DNA of 64,000 nt, taken from positions 1-64,000 of the forward strand of contig NZ_JAFIQY010000016.1 of the NCBI RefSeq assembly GCF_022271435.1, read 5' to 3'. Source of the DNA: Streptomyces monomycini (lineage in GTDB: Bacteria; Actinomycetota; Actinomycetes; Streptomycetales; Streptomycetaceae). Under the pieces are notes generated by a model that made no database searches, was not told the origin of the DNA, and saw only the letters and a program-made list of their open reading frames with translations. The position numbers and the translations under genes are program-made. Below, one piece after another: positions 1 through 7,786 of the stretch (within the stretch, counting starts at the first letter, position 1; every line of letters starts with the position of its first letter).

Positions 1-117
1 CACTGGTTCAGCCGCCTGCGCATCCGCTGGGAAACCCGCGACGACATCCACGAAGCATTCCTGAAACTCGCCTGCTCACTCATCTGCTGGCGACGCCTGC
101 GTCCCACATTGCGTTAG
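1..117 (+). mobile_element. 3' end of an IS5-type transposase gene (truncated by window start)
   Basis: An open frame enters from the left edge and stops at TAG 115-117. Its 38 residues contain LRIRWETRDDIHEAFLKLA, which matches the C-terminus of the DDE transposases of Streptomyces IS5-family elements, where a conserved R-W-E..D-D-I-H-x-A-F block precedes the stop. Only the tail lies in the window, so activity cannot be judged. No clear terminal inverted repeat is visible after the stop. The insertion sequence sits beside decayed toxin genes, which fits a mobile, rearranging locus. Confidence 0.7.
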
Positions 118-236
118 GAGCTCTAAGGCCTACGACGCGCGGTACTTCACTCTGCGGTCCACCGTCGCGATGCGCGCGGACCGCCTTCTGTAGCTCTCCG
201 GCGATGTGCCACTTGGGCAAGCCGGTGCGGTGACGT

Positions 237-291
237 TGCCGTCGACTACTGCCATCCTGCCATGCAGCAGCCCCGCCAGGACGCGGTCTAC
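237..291. repeat. Imperfect direct repeat, copy 1 (partner 1059-1113)
   Basis: The stretch beginning TTGCCGTCGACTACTGCC is nearly the same as the one at 1059-1113 beginning TTGCCGTCAACTACTGCC. Both continue into GCAG(C/A)AGCCCCG(C/T)CAGG. In the second copy this is the left arm of a transcription terminator; here the right arm is missing. It looks like the remnant of a duplicated toxin-operon 3' end, probably cut off when the adjacent IS moved. Confidence 0.5.
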
Positions 292-509
292 CCCTCGGCC
301 CCGCGCTCCAGCGGAATGAGATCCGACCACAAAGGGGCAAGCCCAAAGTTACTCATATATTTTTCGAGAGTCGTATGAGATGCCAGAGTTACCGAGCTTC
401 CCTCTTCCCAAACCGTATCGCACTCTTCGCGTACTACGAACATGTCAGTCCGTCCGCGAACTCGGCATCTGACTACCCAACCCTGGTCGCACCTGGGGCA
501 CCAATCCAT
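288..509 (-). CDS. Small zinc-ribbon-like protein with one cysteine pair incomplete
   Basis: About 73 residues from ATG 507-509; an in-frame TTG lies three codons upstream. The protein begins with a CPRC knuckle and a GWVVRCRVRG stretch, then REECDTVW, and ends with a hydrophobic/acidic tail. This resembles small Streptomyces proteins with a CPxC...CEEC zinc ribbon followed by W, often found near toxin-immunity loci. Here the first cysteine of the second knuckle is replaced by Arg (REEC), so only three cysteines remain and zinc binding may be lost. No good ribosome binding site is visible. Function is unknown; it may itself be a remnant. Confidence 0.5.
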   Translation of the reverse strand: MDWCPRCDQGWVVRCRVRGRTDMFVVREECDTVWEEGSSVTLASHTTLEKYMSNFGLAPLWSDLIPLERGAEG

Positions 510-1085
510 TTGAGGCAACTTTCGCTAGTACGGATAAGCCGATATGAGTTTATTGGTTCCTGGAGAGACAGTGATTCGCGGCGTCTTCTTCGACGGGTCG
601 GGGCTCGCGTGCGCCATCACGTGATCAAGTCGGTGCCCATGCTTCGAACCTGGCCCATATGTGAGACCGGCAGGAGACTTCTAGCGATCACCGCCCAGAT
701 TCTTGAACGCGGTCGGACAAGTTGCGTTATGGACGACAGTCCGATGCCCGTCCCCGCTCTGGAGGAGGCGGCAGTTCGGTGGCGAGGCCTGGGGCATGGC
801 CGGCGGATGCAGGGGGCGTGGCGAACGTGCGCGCAGGTCAGGGTAATTGTCAGACCCTCGATGCACCATGCGGTACAAAGCCTTCGTCACCCGCCCGTCC
901 GCTCGTCGGTTGTCTGAAGGAGAAAGTCGTGATCACCGTGTCCGGCAGGCTCCAGGTCGCGCCCGACTGGCTCGGCCATGGCGCCGTCACACACGACGAC
1001 CCGCACAGCGGCGGCAACGACCCGCCGCTGTGCGGAGCCATCGTCCGCCGATGTTGCCGTCAACTACTGCCGTCATCCCATGCAG
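510..1085. other. Stretch without a convincing gene
   Basis: Frames here are short or shadow each other. A short plus-strand frame starting near the GTG at 929 shows no recognised motif. Base composition is lower in GC than the rest of the window, as in the neighbouring toxin remnants. I see no promoter or RNA that I can support. Confidence 0.4.
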
Positions 1086-1113
1086 AAGCCCCGTCAGGGC
1101 ACACCTGGCGGGG
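1059..1113. repeat. Imperfect direct repeat, copy 2 (partner 237-291)
   Basis: Second copy of the 55-bp sequence also present at 237-291. It overlaps the left arm of the terminator at 1086-1136. Confidence 0.5.
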
Positions 1114-1136
1114 CTTCATATTTGCTACCTCAACCC
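1086..1136 (-). terminator. Hairpin terminator of the toxin-immunity operon
   Basis: AAGCCCCG(T)CAGG at 1086-1098 pairs with CCTGGCGGGGCTT at 1124-1136. It lies about 57 bases past the stop of the minus-strand CPCC gene. A run of T-rich sequence follows on the plus side as well, so it may act in both directions. Confidence 0.65.
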
Positions 1137-1193
1137 TTCAAGGGGAAGGCTGGAAAGCTGTGGTGTCGCCCCTCGGATTCGGATCCAAGGCCA

Positions 1194-1583
1194 TCACGCT
1201 TCCGGATCGACACCCCCACGGGGCCGCCTCCAAAAGGACGGCCTCCACCAGTAGAGCCGCGTGCGATCCTCCGGCCATTCCGTTTCCATCGCTCCATCCG
1301 GCTCAAAGTCATCGACCTCAGGGGTGACAACCCGAAATTCAATTTCCAGCGGCCAGGATTCGTTCGCAAAACGAACCTTTGGAACGAACTTGGGATCAGC
1401 GACTCCGGCTTCCCGATAAAGCCGCTGAGCCTCGATGAGGGAACAACGGTTGGCACCGCTGACGTTGGGCCAGCGCAGCTGAACCAGGTCGTCCTCCCAG
1501 CCGCAAACGGGGCAGATCTGGAAGGAGCCAGGCGGGGCTTCGTGGACGAGGCGCCCACAGCAGGGGCAGGGATAGAAGCTCAT
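1194..1583 (-). CDS. CPCC-family cysteine-rich protein, probable immunity protein
   Basis: 129 residues. The N-terminus carries CPCC at residues 6-9 and CPVC near residues 24-27, followed by GWEDD and the SLIEAQRLYREAG block. This is the signature of the Cys_rich_CPCC family (PF14206), small zinc-binding proteins often encoded right after polymorphic toxins. Its start codon directly abuts the stop of the HINT toxin cassette at 1584, so the two would be translated together, and a terminator follows at 1086-1136. That placement suggests it neutralises the toxin domain encoded just upstream; this is inferred from position only. Unlike the toxin gene, its frame is intact. Confidence 0.75.
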   Translation of the reverse strand: MSFYPCPCCGRLVHEAPPGSFQICPVCGWEDDLVQLRWPNVSGANRCSLIEAQRLYREAGVADPKFVPKVRFANESWPLEIEFRVVTPEVDDFEPDGAMETEWPEDRTRLYWWRPSFWRRPRGGVDPEA

Positions 1584-2614
1584 TTATGGAACCTTGACTC
1601 CAGGCTGCCGCCTGAAATAATCTAGACCGCCTTCGGGCTTGAAGTACGTAATAATGCCTCTCGGTCCAGCAGACCCAAATTCTCCCGACTCTGGGTCGAA
1701 GAATCGATAAACCTCGCCGTCCTTCTTCATGAGAACTCCAGGTCTGTGACCATCGCACATACACATGAGGTCCTGTGCTGCATAATTGTACTCAGCCAGG
1801 GTGTCGAATCCCATTTCCTCGCCATACCTCCTGAAGTGCTCATCGAGGTTGTTGGCGTCGCTCCATTTATCCCCGAAACAGTTGTTGTTGTGAACGAGGA
1901 CCGGAGTCTTACCCGCCAGCACATAGTACGTGTGGATGCCCGCCACGGAGAGGTTGAAGACCCTGCGTGCCTCTGTCCAGGTGCGGGTGCCGACGACTTG
2001 GAGCAGCTCACCGTTGGAAGTGCGGAGCTGTTCGCCCGCCTTGAGGTTCTTGGCGTCCACCCACTGGCTACGGTTGGCGACCCAGAATGGGTGGCCGTCG
2101 GTCGCCTTGAGTGTTCCGGTGGCGTTTCCGGCTGCACCATCGGTGTCGATGGTGACCTCTACAAGGTTCTTCTTTCCCTCGCCGACGATCACATCGGTGA
2201 CCGCTCGTGCTTCGGTTCGGCCGGATGCCGGGTCAGTGGCCAAAACCTGTTGGCCGACCCGAACGTCCTTGATCTGCTCACGTGAACCGTCGGCCATCAG
2301 CACCGGAGTTTCCGGCGTGAAGCTGTTTTTCTTCCCTTCCGTGGGGCAAGGCGTCTTGCGGAGCTTTTCGAGTACCTTGTCGGCTTGGCGATCAGCTTCT
2401 TCGCCTTGTCGGACTTCTCGATAAACGCGCCAATGCCCGTGACCGTCCGGTAGATGGCCTTGGCGATCGCCGGGGCTTCCTTGATGGCCTGGAAGGCCCT
2501 GCCCCAAGGGAGCGCACCGATGAGAGTCCAGACGCACGCCTCGATGTCTCCCTTGGTGAAGCATGCCTTGACGTCGTCAAGGCCGACCCGCCCGGCATAG
2601 TCCGAGGTTTCCAC
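1584..2614 (-). pseudogene. Orphan HINT polymorphic-toxin cassette, frameshifted
   Basis: The 5' part (2614 to about 2384) encodes a pre-toxin segment (GLDDVKACFTKGDIEACVW...). At about 2383 an AAGCCGAC lacks one G compared with the expected AAGGCCGAC, and the reading moves to a second frame that runs to 1584. That frame holds a HINT (intein-like) domain: NSFTPETPVLMADGS at its start, TDGHPFWV in the middle, TYYVLAGKTPVLVHN at its end. About 98 residues of C-terminal toxin follow, with a D.HFRRYG.EMG pattern and ending near TYFKPEGGLDYF. That pattern resembles BECR-fold (Barnase/EndoU/ColicinE5/RelE-like) RNase toxins, but I am not certain. It has no N-terminal delivery region of its own and repeats part of the neighbouring gene, so it looks like a displaced orphan toxin module. 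Confidence 0.7.
2440..2560. repeat. Duplicated toxin-gene segment, copy B (partner about 3770-3890)
   Basis: About 120 bases around the pre-toxin linker are nearly identical to 3770-3890. A telling difference is TGG in this copy (Trp) against TGA in the other (stop at 3860-3862). Such repeats are the substrate for recombination that swaps toxin tips. Confidence 0.75.
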
Positions 2615-2794
2615 CCAGCCATGCTGGCGGGCCTGGGTGAAAAGGGCATCGGGGCCGTCACTGCACCACTGTCATTCAGGACTCCAAGCTGCATGTGCTG
2701 TTCGGCGGCGGAATCCGGCTGCGGCTGCCGCTGACCGGCGCCCACCACGACGACTTCGCGGAGCATTTCTGGCCCCCGTCTGTTCAAGTCGCTT

Positions 2795-4390
2795 TTATGT
2801 GGAAATTAGCTCCCGAAGCTCACTGATGGTCTTGTTGCTCAGTATTTCAGGGTGGCGATCTGCGAGGTGTTGGATGCCCTGGCGCGCGAAGTCGCGCACT
2901 GCATCGAAATACTCGCTGCGGAGACAGCTTGCCGTACCCGCATGAGGGTCGGTGAACACGACATTGTCCCCTTGCTGTGTAACGTAGATCACGCGCGCGT
3001 TTTCGGTAAAGTCGACCTCGCCGGCCCCATTGTGGTCGAGGTCTTTCAGCGAGTAGGCGACCGTGAACATGATGTCGATCAACGGAACGCGCGCAGCAGA
3101 AAGGAACTCCACGCCGTCTACCCTGAGGTTCACTGGATACACGAAGAAACCATACCGGAGGTTCATGGAGCTTTCAGTAGTGAGGTCAATCGTGCCGGGG
3201 CGCGCGGCTGGACTGGGGAAGTCGGACTGTTCGTCTGGCGAGAAAGTCAGCAGGATCATGCGTTTTCCTCGTATTCCTTGACTGCTGCGGAGGCGAGAGA
3301 TGATGGCGATCCGCTTATGGAAGTCATACTCGTACACCGTGCCTTCCATCCCTCCGGTGTTTGGGGAGGCCCTGCCGTTGTCGTTAACCTCCTGAAGGCG
3401 CTTCTTCAGCTCCTCACCCTTGACGAACTTCCCAGAGAATACACCCTTGTTGAGCGGGTCCTTCAAGTATTCCACTGCGCCTTCGCGGTGTGTTTCCTGT
3501 ACGTGTTTCCAACCGTCCCAGTCAGGTCGCGACCATTTGACGACCCTTCGGACCTCGGTCCGGGCGCGGGTGCCGACGACCTCGGGCAGGTCACCGTCGG
3601 AGGTGCGGAGTTGGTCGCCCGTCTTGAGGTCCTTGGCGTCCACCCGCTGGCTGCGGTTGGCGACCCAGAACGGGTTGCCGTCGGTGGCCTTGATTGTTCC
3701 GGTGGCGTTGCCGGCTGCACCATCGGTGTCGATGGTGACTTCTACCAGGTGCTTCTTCGCTTTGTCGGACTTCTCGATAAACGCGCCAATGCCCGTGACC
3801 GTCCGGTAGATGGCCTTGGCGATCGCCGGGGCTTCCTTGATGGCCTGGAAGGCCCTGCCTCAAGGGAGCGCGCCGATGAGAGTCCAGACGCACGCCTCGA
3901 TGTCCACCTTGGTGAAGCACGCCTTGACGTTGTCAAGACCGAGAAGAGAGACCAGGATTTCGGCGCCGTGTTCCTTGAGGAAGCCGAGGAACCCCTTGTC
4001 GTCGAGTTCGCGGGCTGCCGCGAGCATTTCGGGCGTGATGCCGGCGGCCTTGAGAGCTGCTTCCTCGCCTGCGCTGAGCTTCGGCGCGTCGCCCTTGCCG
4101 CTCTCCTCCTTCAGCGACTCCTCGCGCCGCTTCCGCTCCTGCTCCCGCTCGTAGGCCTCCGCCTTCTCGGCGGATTCCTTCGCCTCCTGGGCATACTGGT
4201 TGGCGTTCTTCGCGAAAGCTTCGGCCGATTTGGCGTGCTGTTCGGCGGAGTCGGCGAGCTTGCCGACAGCTGCGGCTTTCGGTTCGCGCCCTTGTCGGCA
4301 TCGCGGGCGACCGCCATCGTTTGCTGCTCCTCGCTCATTCTCCTGAAGCGCCGCGGAAGACGGCGCACTTCGGCCCCCTGACGACGACAT
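2795..4390 (-). pseudogene. HINT polymorphic toxin gene with in-frame stop and gutted HINT domain
   Basis: One minus-strand frame runs from about 4390 to 2795, broken only by TGA at 3860-3862, where the paralogous copy has TGG (Trp). N-terminal part: an alanine/glutamate-rich coiled coil (AEQHAKSAEAFAKNANQYAQ...) and the GLDNVKACFTKVDIEACVW linker. The HINT domain has lost about 85 residues between two KK-coding sites (SDKAKK joins directly to HLVEVTIDTDG) and also lacks its terminal VHN motif. The rest is a DWDGWKHVQETHREG toxin-like segment fused in frame to a second module starting MILLTFSPDEQ near 3261, which looks like an immunity protein. Near 4285 a missing G (CGAAAGCC) shifts the frame away from an upstream MSEEQQTMAVARD start. 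The gene is almost certainly inactive. Confidence 0.7.
3770..3890. repeat. Duplicated toxin-gene segment, copy A (partner about 2440-2560)
   Basis: Copy of the pre-toxin linker found in both tandem cassettes. This copy carries the TGA that ends the N-terminal half of the older toxin gene. Confidence 0.75.
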
Positions 4391-4763
4391 TCCGTGCGCC
4401 CACTTGCTCGGCGCGCGTTGCCGTGTTGCTGGATCCGCGATGTTCTTGATGCGGTCCGGAACATTTGGTGACCATGGGTGGCCGCTGTGCTGCTCGCGGG
4501 CCGCGACGGTTGCCGGCCATTTTCCGCCGTCGCGGCGGTGATCGGTAGCTCAAGGCGTCGCGAAGCATCAGCAGGGCGGTTGGGCTGCCGAGCGGATGAG
4601 ACCCCAAAGCCCCTCACCGGCGGCTTTACCAGGGGGTACCCCGCGCGGTTGCAAGGCTGCCGTGGCCCGTGCCCTTCTGGTCATCCTCGAACGGCGAGAG
4701 AGACAACAAGGGTCCGTCTGAGGGCCCAGCCCAGTTTTGAGCGGCATCCCACCTGGGAGCCGC
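4391..4763. other. Probable decayed 5' region of the toxin gene
   Basis: No clean gene. A minus-strand frame from about 4338 upward encodes a start-like MSEEQQTMAVARDADKGANR that joins the coiled coil of the toxin pseudogene only across a one-base frameshift. Further upstream the frame is arginine-rich and unrecognisable. An original export-type N-terminus would be expected here, but I cannot see one. Confidence 0.4.
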
Positions 4764-5111
4764 TCAGCTTGCTCGTGTCTGATGCAGTGCCACCTCAAGA
4801 CGATATTCGCGCCGCAGGCTCTCCACCAGCTTCCTCCGGGCGGATTTCACCACGCCGCGCGCCCACCAGAATTCCTCAGAGATTCTTGGGAACGCATCTG
4901 TAATCAGGAGTTCACGGAACCTTGAGTCTGCTGATTCCACTTCTGTGCGAAGCGGCGCAAGCTCGGGAAAGCTTTGCAGTTCCACAGAACCCAGAGCTCG
5001 TGCCAGCGAATCCCTCGATGTCAGATCATTGAAATAGACCTCGGCGTCACCGCAATAGCGCCCTTCGGGCCGCCCATTCGCGGGCCCGGGGGCTGGCCGG
5101 GGAGGAGCCAC
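4764..5111 (-). CDS. Hypothetical protein, possibly partial
   Basis: 115 residues from a GTG start, with no recognised domain. After a proline-rich first 20 residues the sequence looks like ordinary coding sequence: YFNDLTSRDSLARALG, then acidic and hydrophobic helices, and a basic C-terminal helix (VKSARRKLVESLRREYRLEV). The true start may lie further downstream, since the first 20 codons look low-complexity. It lies upstream of the broken toxin gene on the same strand and shares the lower GC of that locus. It could be an immunity or accessory gene of the toxin island, or a fragment. Confidence 0.4.
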   Translation of the reverse strand: MAPPRPAPGPANGRPEGRYCGDAEVYFNDLTSRDSLARALGSVELQSFPELAPLRTEVESADSRFRELLITDAFPRISEEFWWARGVVKSARRKLVESLRREYRLEVALHQTRAS

Positions 5112-5180
5112 CAGGCCGGTTGGGCAGCCCTACCGCGATCGTCGTTCGGCCCCGCGACGTTCAAGAGCCGTCAGAACGAC

Positions 5181-5369
5181 CTAGTGCTCGAACCAGCCGC
5201 TGCGCACGGCGGTCCGGAAGGAGATCCAAGCGATGGGGGAGAGCTGGAGTATGGGGCCGGTGGGGTTCTTGGAGTCGCGTATGGCGATGAGGTGGGGGTG
5301 GTTGGTGGCTACTTCGACGCACTCGCGGTCGGCGCTGCTGTAGGTGGACTTGCGGAACTCCGGTGACAC
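5181..5369 (-). CDS. DUF397 domain protein
   Basis: 62 residues, nearly all DUF397: WF/KSTYSS near the start (here EFRKSTYSSADRECVEVA), then HLIAIRDSKNPTGPIL and a terminal block (AWISFRTAVRSGWFEH). DUF397 proteins are small, Streptomyces-rich partners of DUF5753/XRE regulators. They are sometimes targets or co-factors in development and antibiotic control (the BldB/AbaA-type neighbourhood). It starts 3 bases after the stop of the XRE gene, so the two are co-translated. Confidence 0.85.
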   Translation of the reverse strand: MSPEFRKSTYSSADRECVEVATNHPHLIAIRDSKNPTGPILQLSPIAWISFRTAVRSGWFEH

Positions 5370-5372
5370 CGT

Positions 5373-6254
5373 TCACATCTCCTTGTGCAGAGTGTCGATG
5401 AATGCTTGCGAGTCGGCAGGCGAGAGTGCACTCGCAACCAGGCGTTGGAAGAGCCTGTCATGCTGGGCCGCTCCGTCGCCGCCTTCGATCCACAGTTGTC
5501 CCATGGCTGTCTCGGTGTAAACAACATCCATGGCGCCGGGCTCCGCAAACGAGATGATGTTGAAGGTGCCGCCCATACCGGCGTGCTGCCCTGCGGCGAA
5601 AGGCAGCACTTGTACCTTGACGTTCTGCTGTTGAGACGCCTTGACCAAGTGTTTGAGCTGTTCGCGCATGACATCTTCGCCGCCGACCAGGTGGCGGAGC
5701 GCTGCCTCGTGAATCACGGCCCGGAGGAACAGTGGTGCTTGCCCGACAAGACGCTGCTGCCGCGCCAGACGCGTGTCGACCACCCGCTGCCCACCGTCGG
5801 CATGCTCCCGTGATGAGTTGCCCAAGGCCAAGGCACGCACGTAGTCCGGTGTCTGGAGGAGGCCTGGCACGAAGGAGAGCTGCCATGTTCGGATGACGGT
5901 CGCAGCGTTCTCCAGGGTGACGTACTCGCGCATGTCACCCAGGTCGGGGAAGTCATTCCACCACCCCTTCGCCTTACGCCGCTCCCGGTCCACGCGAGCC
6001 AGTTCCAGCAGCCCGCCCACCGCTGCCGGGTCGCTCACCTCGTACAGCTCGCACAGGATGCGGATGTCCGGGTCGCGCATCGGGACCCAGCCGCTCTCCA
6101 TCCTGGCGATCTTGCCGGTTGACGCGCTGATGACCTTGGCCGCCTGGCCTTGTGTCAGGCCGGCTGCGAGGCGGTGCCTGGTGAGTTCGCCGCCGAGGCG
6201 GCGGCCCAGCACGGTCGACGTGCGGTTGCCTTGTGGTGTCTGGCTGCGTTCCAT
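5373..6254 (-). CDS. XRE-family transcriptional regulator with DUF5753 domain
   Basis: 293 residues from ATG 6252-6254; a longer frame exists but adds only arginine-rich sequence. Residues 10-75 form an HTH_XRE/Cro domain (GRRLGGELTRHRLAAGLTQ..., VISASTGKIARMESG). The rest is the DUF5753 effector domain, with the typical VPGLLQTPDYVRAL and a C-terminal block on QLWIEGGDGAA. Such regulators pair with DUF397 proteins and an RsbW-like ATPase, and all three are present here (DUF397 just downstream, ATPase divergent at 6450). The 195-base divergent gap is the likely operator region. The target is unknown. Confidence 0.9.
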   Translation of the reverse strand: MERSQTPQGNRTSTVLGRRLGGELTRHRLAAGLTQGQAAKVISASTGKIARMESGWVPMRDPDIRILCELYEVSDPAAVGGLLELARVDRERRKAKGWWNDFPDLGDMREYVTLENAATVIRTWQLSFVPGLLQTPDYVRALALGNSSREHADGGQRVVDTRLARQQRLVGQAPLFLRAVIHEAALRHLVGGEDVMREQLKHLVKASQQQNVKVQVLPFAAGQHAGMGGTFNIISFAEPGAMDVVYTETAMGQLWIEGGDGAAQHDRLFQRLVASALSPADSQAFIDTLHKEM

Positions 6255-6449
6255 GTCGCTCACTTTCGCTCGTGGGGGAGCGGTCTGGGCACGAGATCGC
6301 GACCTGGCAACTCTCACGGGTGAAAATTGCACCGCTCGATTGTGGTCGACGTCGTGGCGCCCCTACCGTCCCTAACGAACGAACTGCCCGCGCGGCCGCA
6401 TCAGTTGGCGCAAGGGTGCGCGCTGCTCGTAACCCGGAGGTGGCCGTCG

Positions 6450-6917
6450 ATGATCTCTCCGCATGACCCCACAGAAACCGTCCTCCACGAGGACCTGCTC
6501 GACTACTCGCCGTTCCCCAAGAGTGTGCGGCTCGCGCGGTACCGGATGGCCCGGCTGTTGTGGGAGTGGGGGTACGGGCATCTCGTGGACGACGCCGAGT
6601 TGCTGGTGGCCGAGCTGCTGACGAACGCGATCACGCATGGCCGGGTGCCCGGGCGGCTCGTGCGGGTGCACCTGACGGTGGGGAAGGAGGTGTTGCGGCT
6701 GGCGGTCACTGACGCGCGTGGGGAAGTGTGGCCGCATGTGCGGGAGGCGGAGAGTGACAGGGCCGGTGGGCTTGGGCTGGTGCTCGTGCAGGAGGTGGCC
6801 GTGCGGTGGGGTGTACGGGAGCGGGAGATCGGCAAGACCGTGTGGTGCGAGTTGGATGTCAGGCGGGAGCGACCATCGGTGAGGGGCCGCCGAGGACGAT
6901 GTTCCAGTGGTAGGTGA
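6450..6917 (+). CDS. RsbW-like ATP-binding (anti-sigma kinase-type) protein
   Basis: 155 residues from ATG 6450 with GGAGG at 6436-6440; upstream in-frame starts lack a binding site. The HATPase_c_2 fold shows the N box (ELLVAELLTNAITHG) with its Asn, then LRLAVTDARG (G1-like D-x-R-G) and a glycine-rich GGLGLVLVQEVAVRWGV. These proteins phosphorylate or bind anti-anti-sigma partners or regulators. Here it is divergent from an XRE/DUF397 pair, a standard Streptomyces trio. The last 58 bases overlap the 3' end of the convergent dioxygenase gene, so the basic tail (RGRRGRCSSGR) may not matter. Confidence 0.85.
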   Translation: MISPHDPTETVLHEDLLDYSPFPKSVRLARYRMARLLWEWGYGHLVDDAELLVAELLTNAITHGRVPGRLVRVHLTVGKEVLRLAVTDARGEVWPHVREAESDRAGGLGLVLVQEVAVRWGVREREIGKTVWCELDVRRERPSVRGRRGRCSSGR

Positions 6918-7536
6918 GGGACGGCGGGCGGCCCGGGGGTAGGGGGAGCGGGGTGTAGGTGGCGATCAGGCGGTGGCGGGCTGCGGCGTTCGGGGCCGTG
7001 TGAAGGACCGAGTCGTGGGCCAGGAGCGGGTCGCCCTCGAAGTACATCTGGGTGACCAGGCGTTGTGTGAACGCGCGGCCGAAGACGGAGAAGTGCAGGT
7101 GGGCGGCGCGCCAGGCGTGGTCGGGGGTGCCGAGCGGGTACGGGCCCGGCTTGATCGTGGTGAAGGCGTAGCGGCCCTCGGCGTCGGTCAGGGTGCGGCC
7201 CGTACCGGTGAAGTGCGGGTCCAGTGGGGCGTCGTGCCGGTCGCCCTGGTGCGCGTACCGGCCGGCGGCGTTGGCCTGCCAGAGTTCGAGGAGCTGGTGG
7301 GGGACCGGGTGGCCCTGGTGGTCCAGGAGGCGGCCGGTGACGGTGATGCGTTCGCCGATGGGGGTGCCCGCGCCCGGGTGGTGGCGGGTGAGGTCGCTGT
7401 CCAGGGGCGTTACGTCGGCCTGGCCGAAGACGGGTCCGTACAGCTCGGCGCTTTCCGGGTCGGTGGGGAGGAGGAACGGCGGCCGGGTGGGCCGGCGTAA
7501 GGGGAAGCCCCGGTACGGGGTGGGTGAGGTCGGCAT
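6859..7536 (-). CDS. pcaH: Intradiol dioxygenase, protocatechuate 3,4-dioxygenase beta-subunit type
   Basis: 225 residues from ATG 7534-7536. It resembles PcaH, which with PcaG opens the protocatechuate ring to beta-carboxy-cis,cis-muconate. All four non-haem Fe(III) ligands are visible: Tyr in AAGRYAHQGD, Tyr in KPGPYPLG, and the two His of AHLHFSVFG. The N-terminal PYRGFPLRRPTRPPF segment and the GERITVTGRLLDHQG beta strand are typical of the beta subunit. No pcaG, pcaB, pcaC or regulator lies next to it, so the gene stands alone. It could work with a distant PcaG or as a homomeric enzyme on another catechol. The gap to the divergent DUF3291 gene is 250 bases. Confidence 0.8.
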   Translation of the reverse strand: MPTSPTPYRGFPLRRPTRPPFLLPTDPESAELYGPVFGQADVTPLDSDLTRHHPGAGTPIGERITVTGRLLDHQGHPVPHQLLELWQANAAGRYAHQGDRHDAPLDPHFTGTGRTLTDAEGRYAFTTIKPGPYPLGTPDHAWRAAHLHFSVFGRAFTQRLVTQMYFEGDPLLAHDSVLHTAPNAAARHRLIATYTPLPLPPGRPPSLTYHWNIVLGGPSPMVAPA

Positions 7537-7786
7537 GGGGTCGTTGTCGCACCTGGCGGAGGGAGGGGCAAGGCTGCGAACCAGGTGATCTGTTCGGAGG
7601 GGCACGAGAGGCACAAGGGGCGTCGCATCCGCTACCCCGAATCCCGTAACGGCCTGTACAAGAGGGCACTTGGGCTGCGAAAACACAACTTCGACAGGGC
7701 CCGCGGAGGCAGCTACCTTCACCTGGTCCTCGGCGGTCGCCCACGGTCGCGACCACATCAGGCACCTTCCAACCAGGGAGAGAAGC

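Noticed and set aside
2637..2790. Plus-strand coding remnant (VLFGGGIRLRLPLTGAHHDD...) between the toxin cassettes
   Set aside because: The fragment looks protein-like but is too short and has no recognisable family; it could be a relic of another immunity gene.
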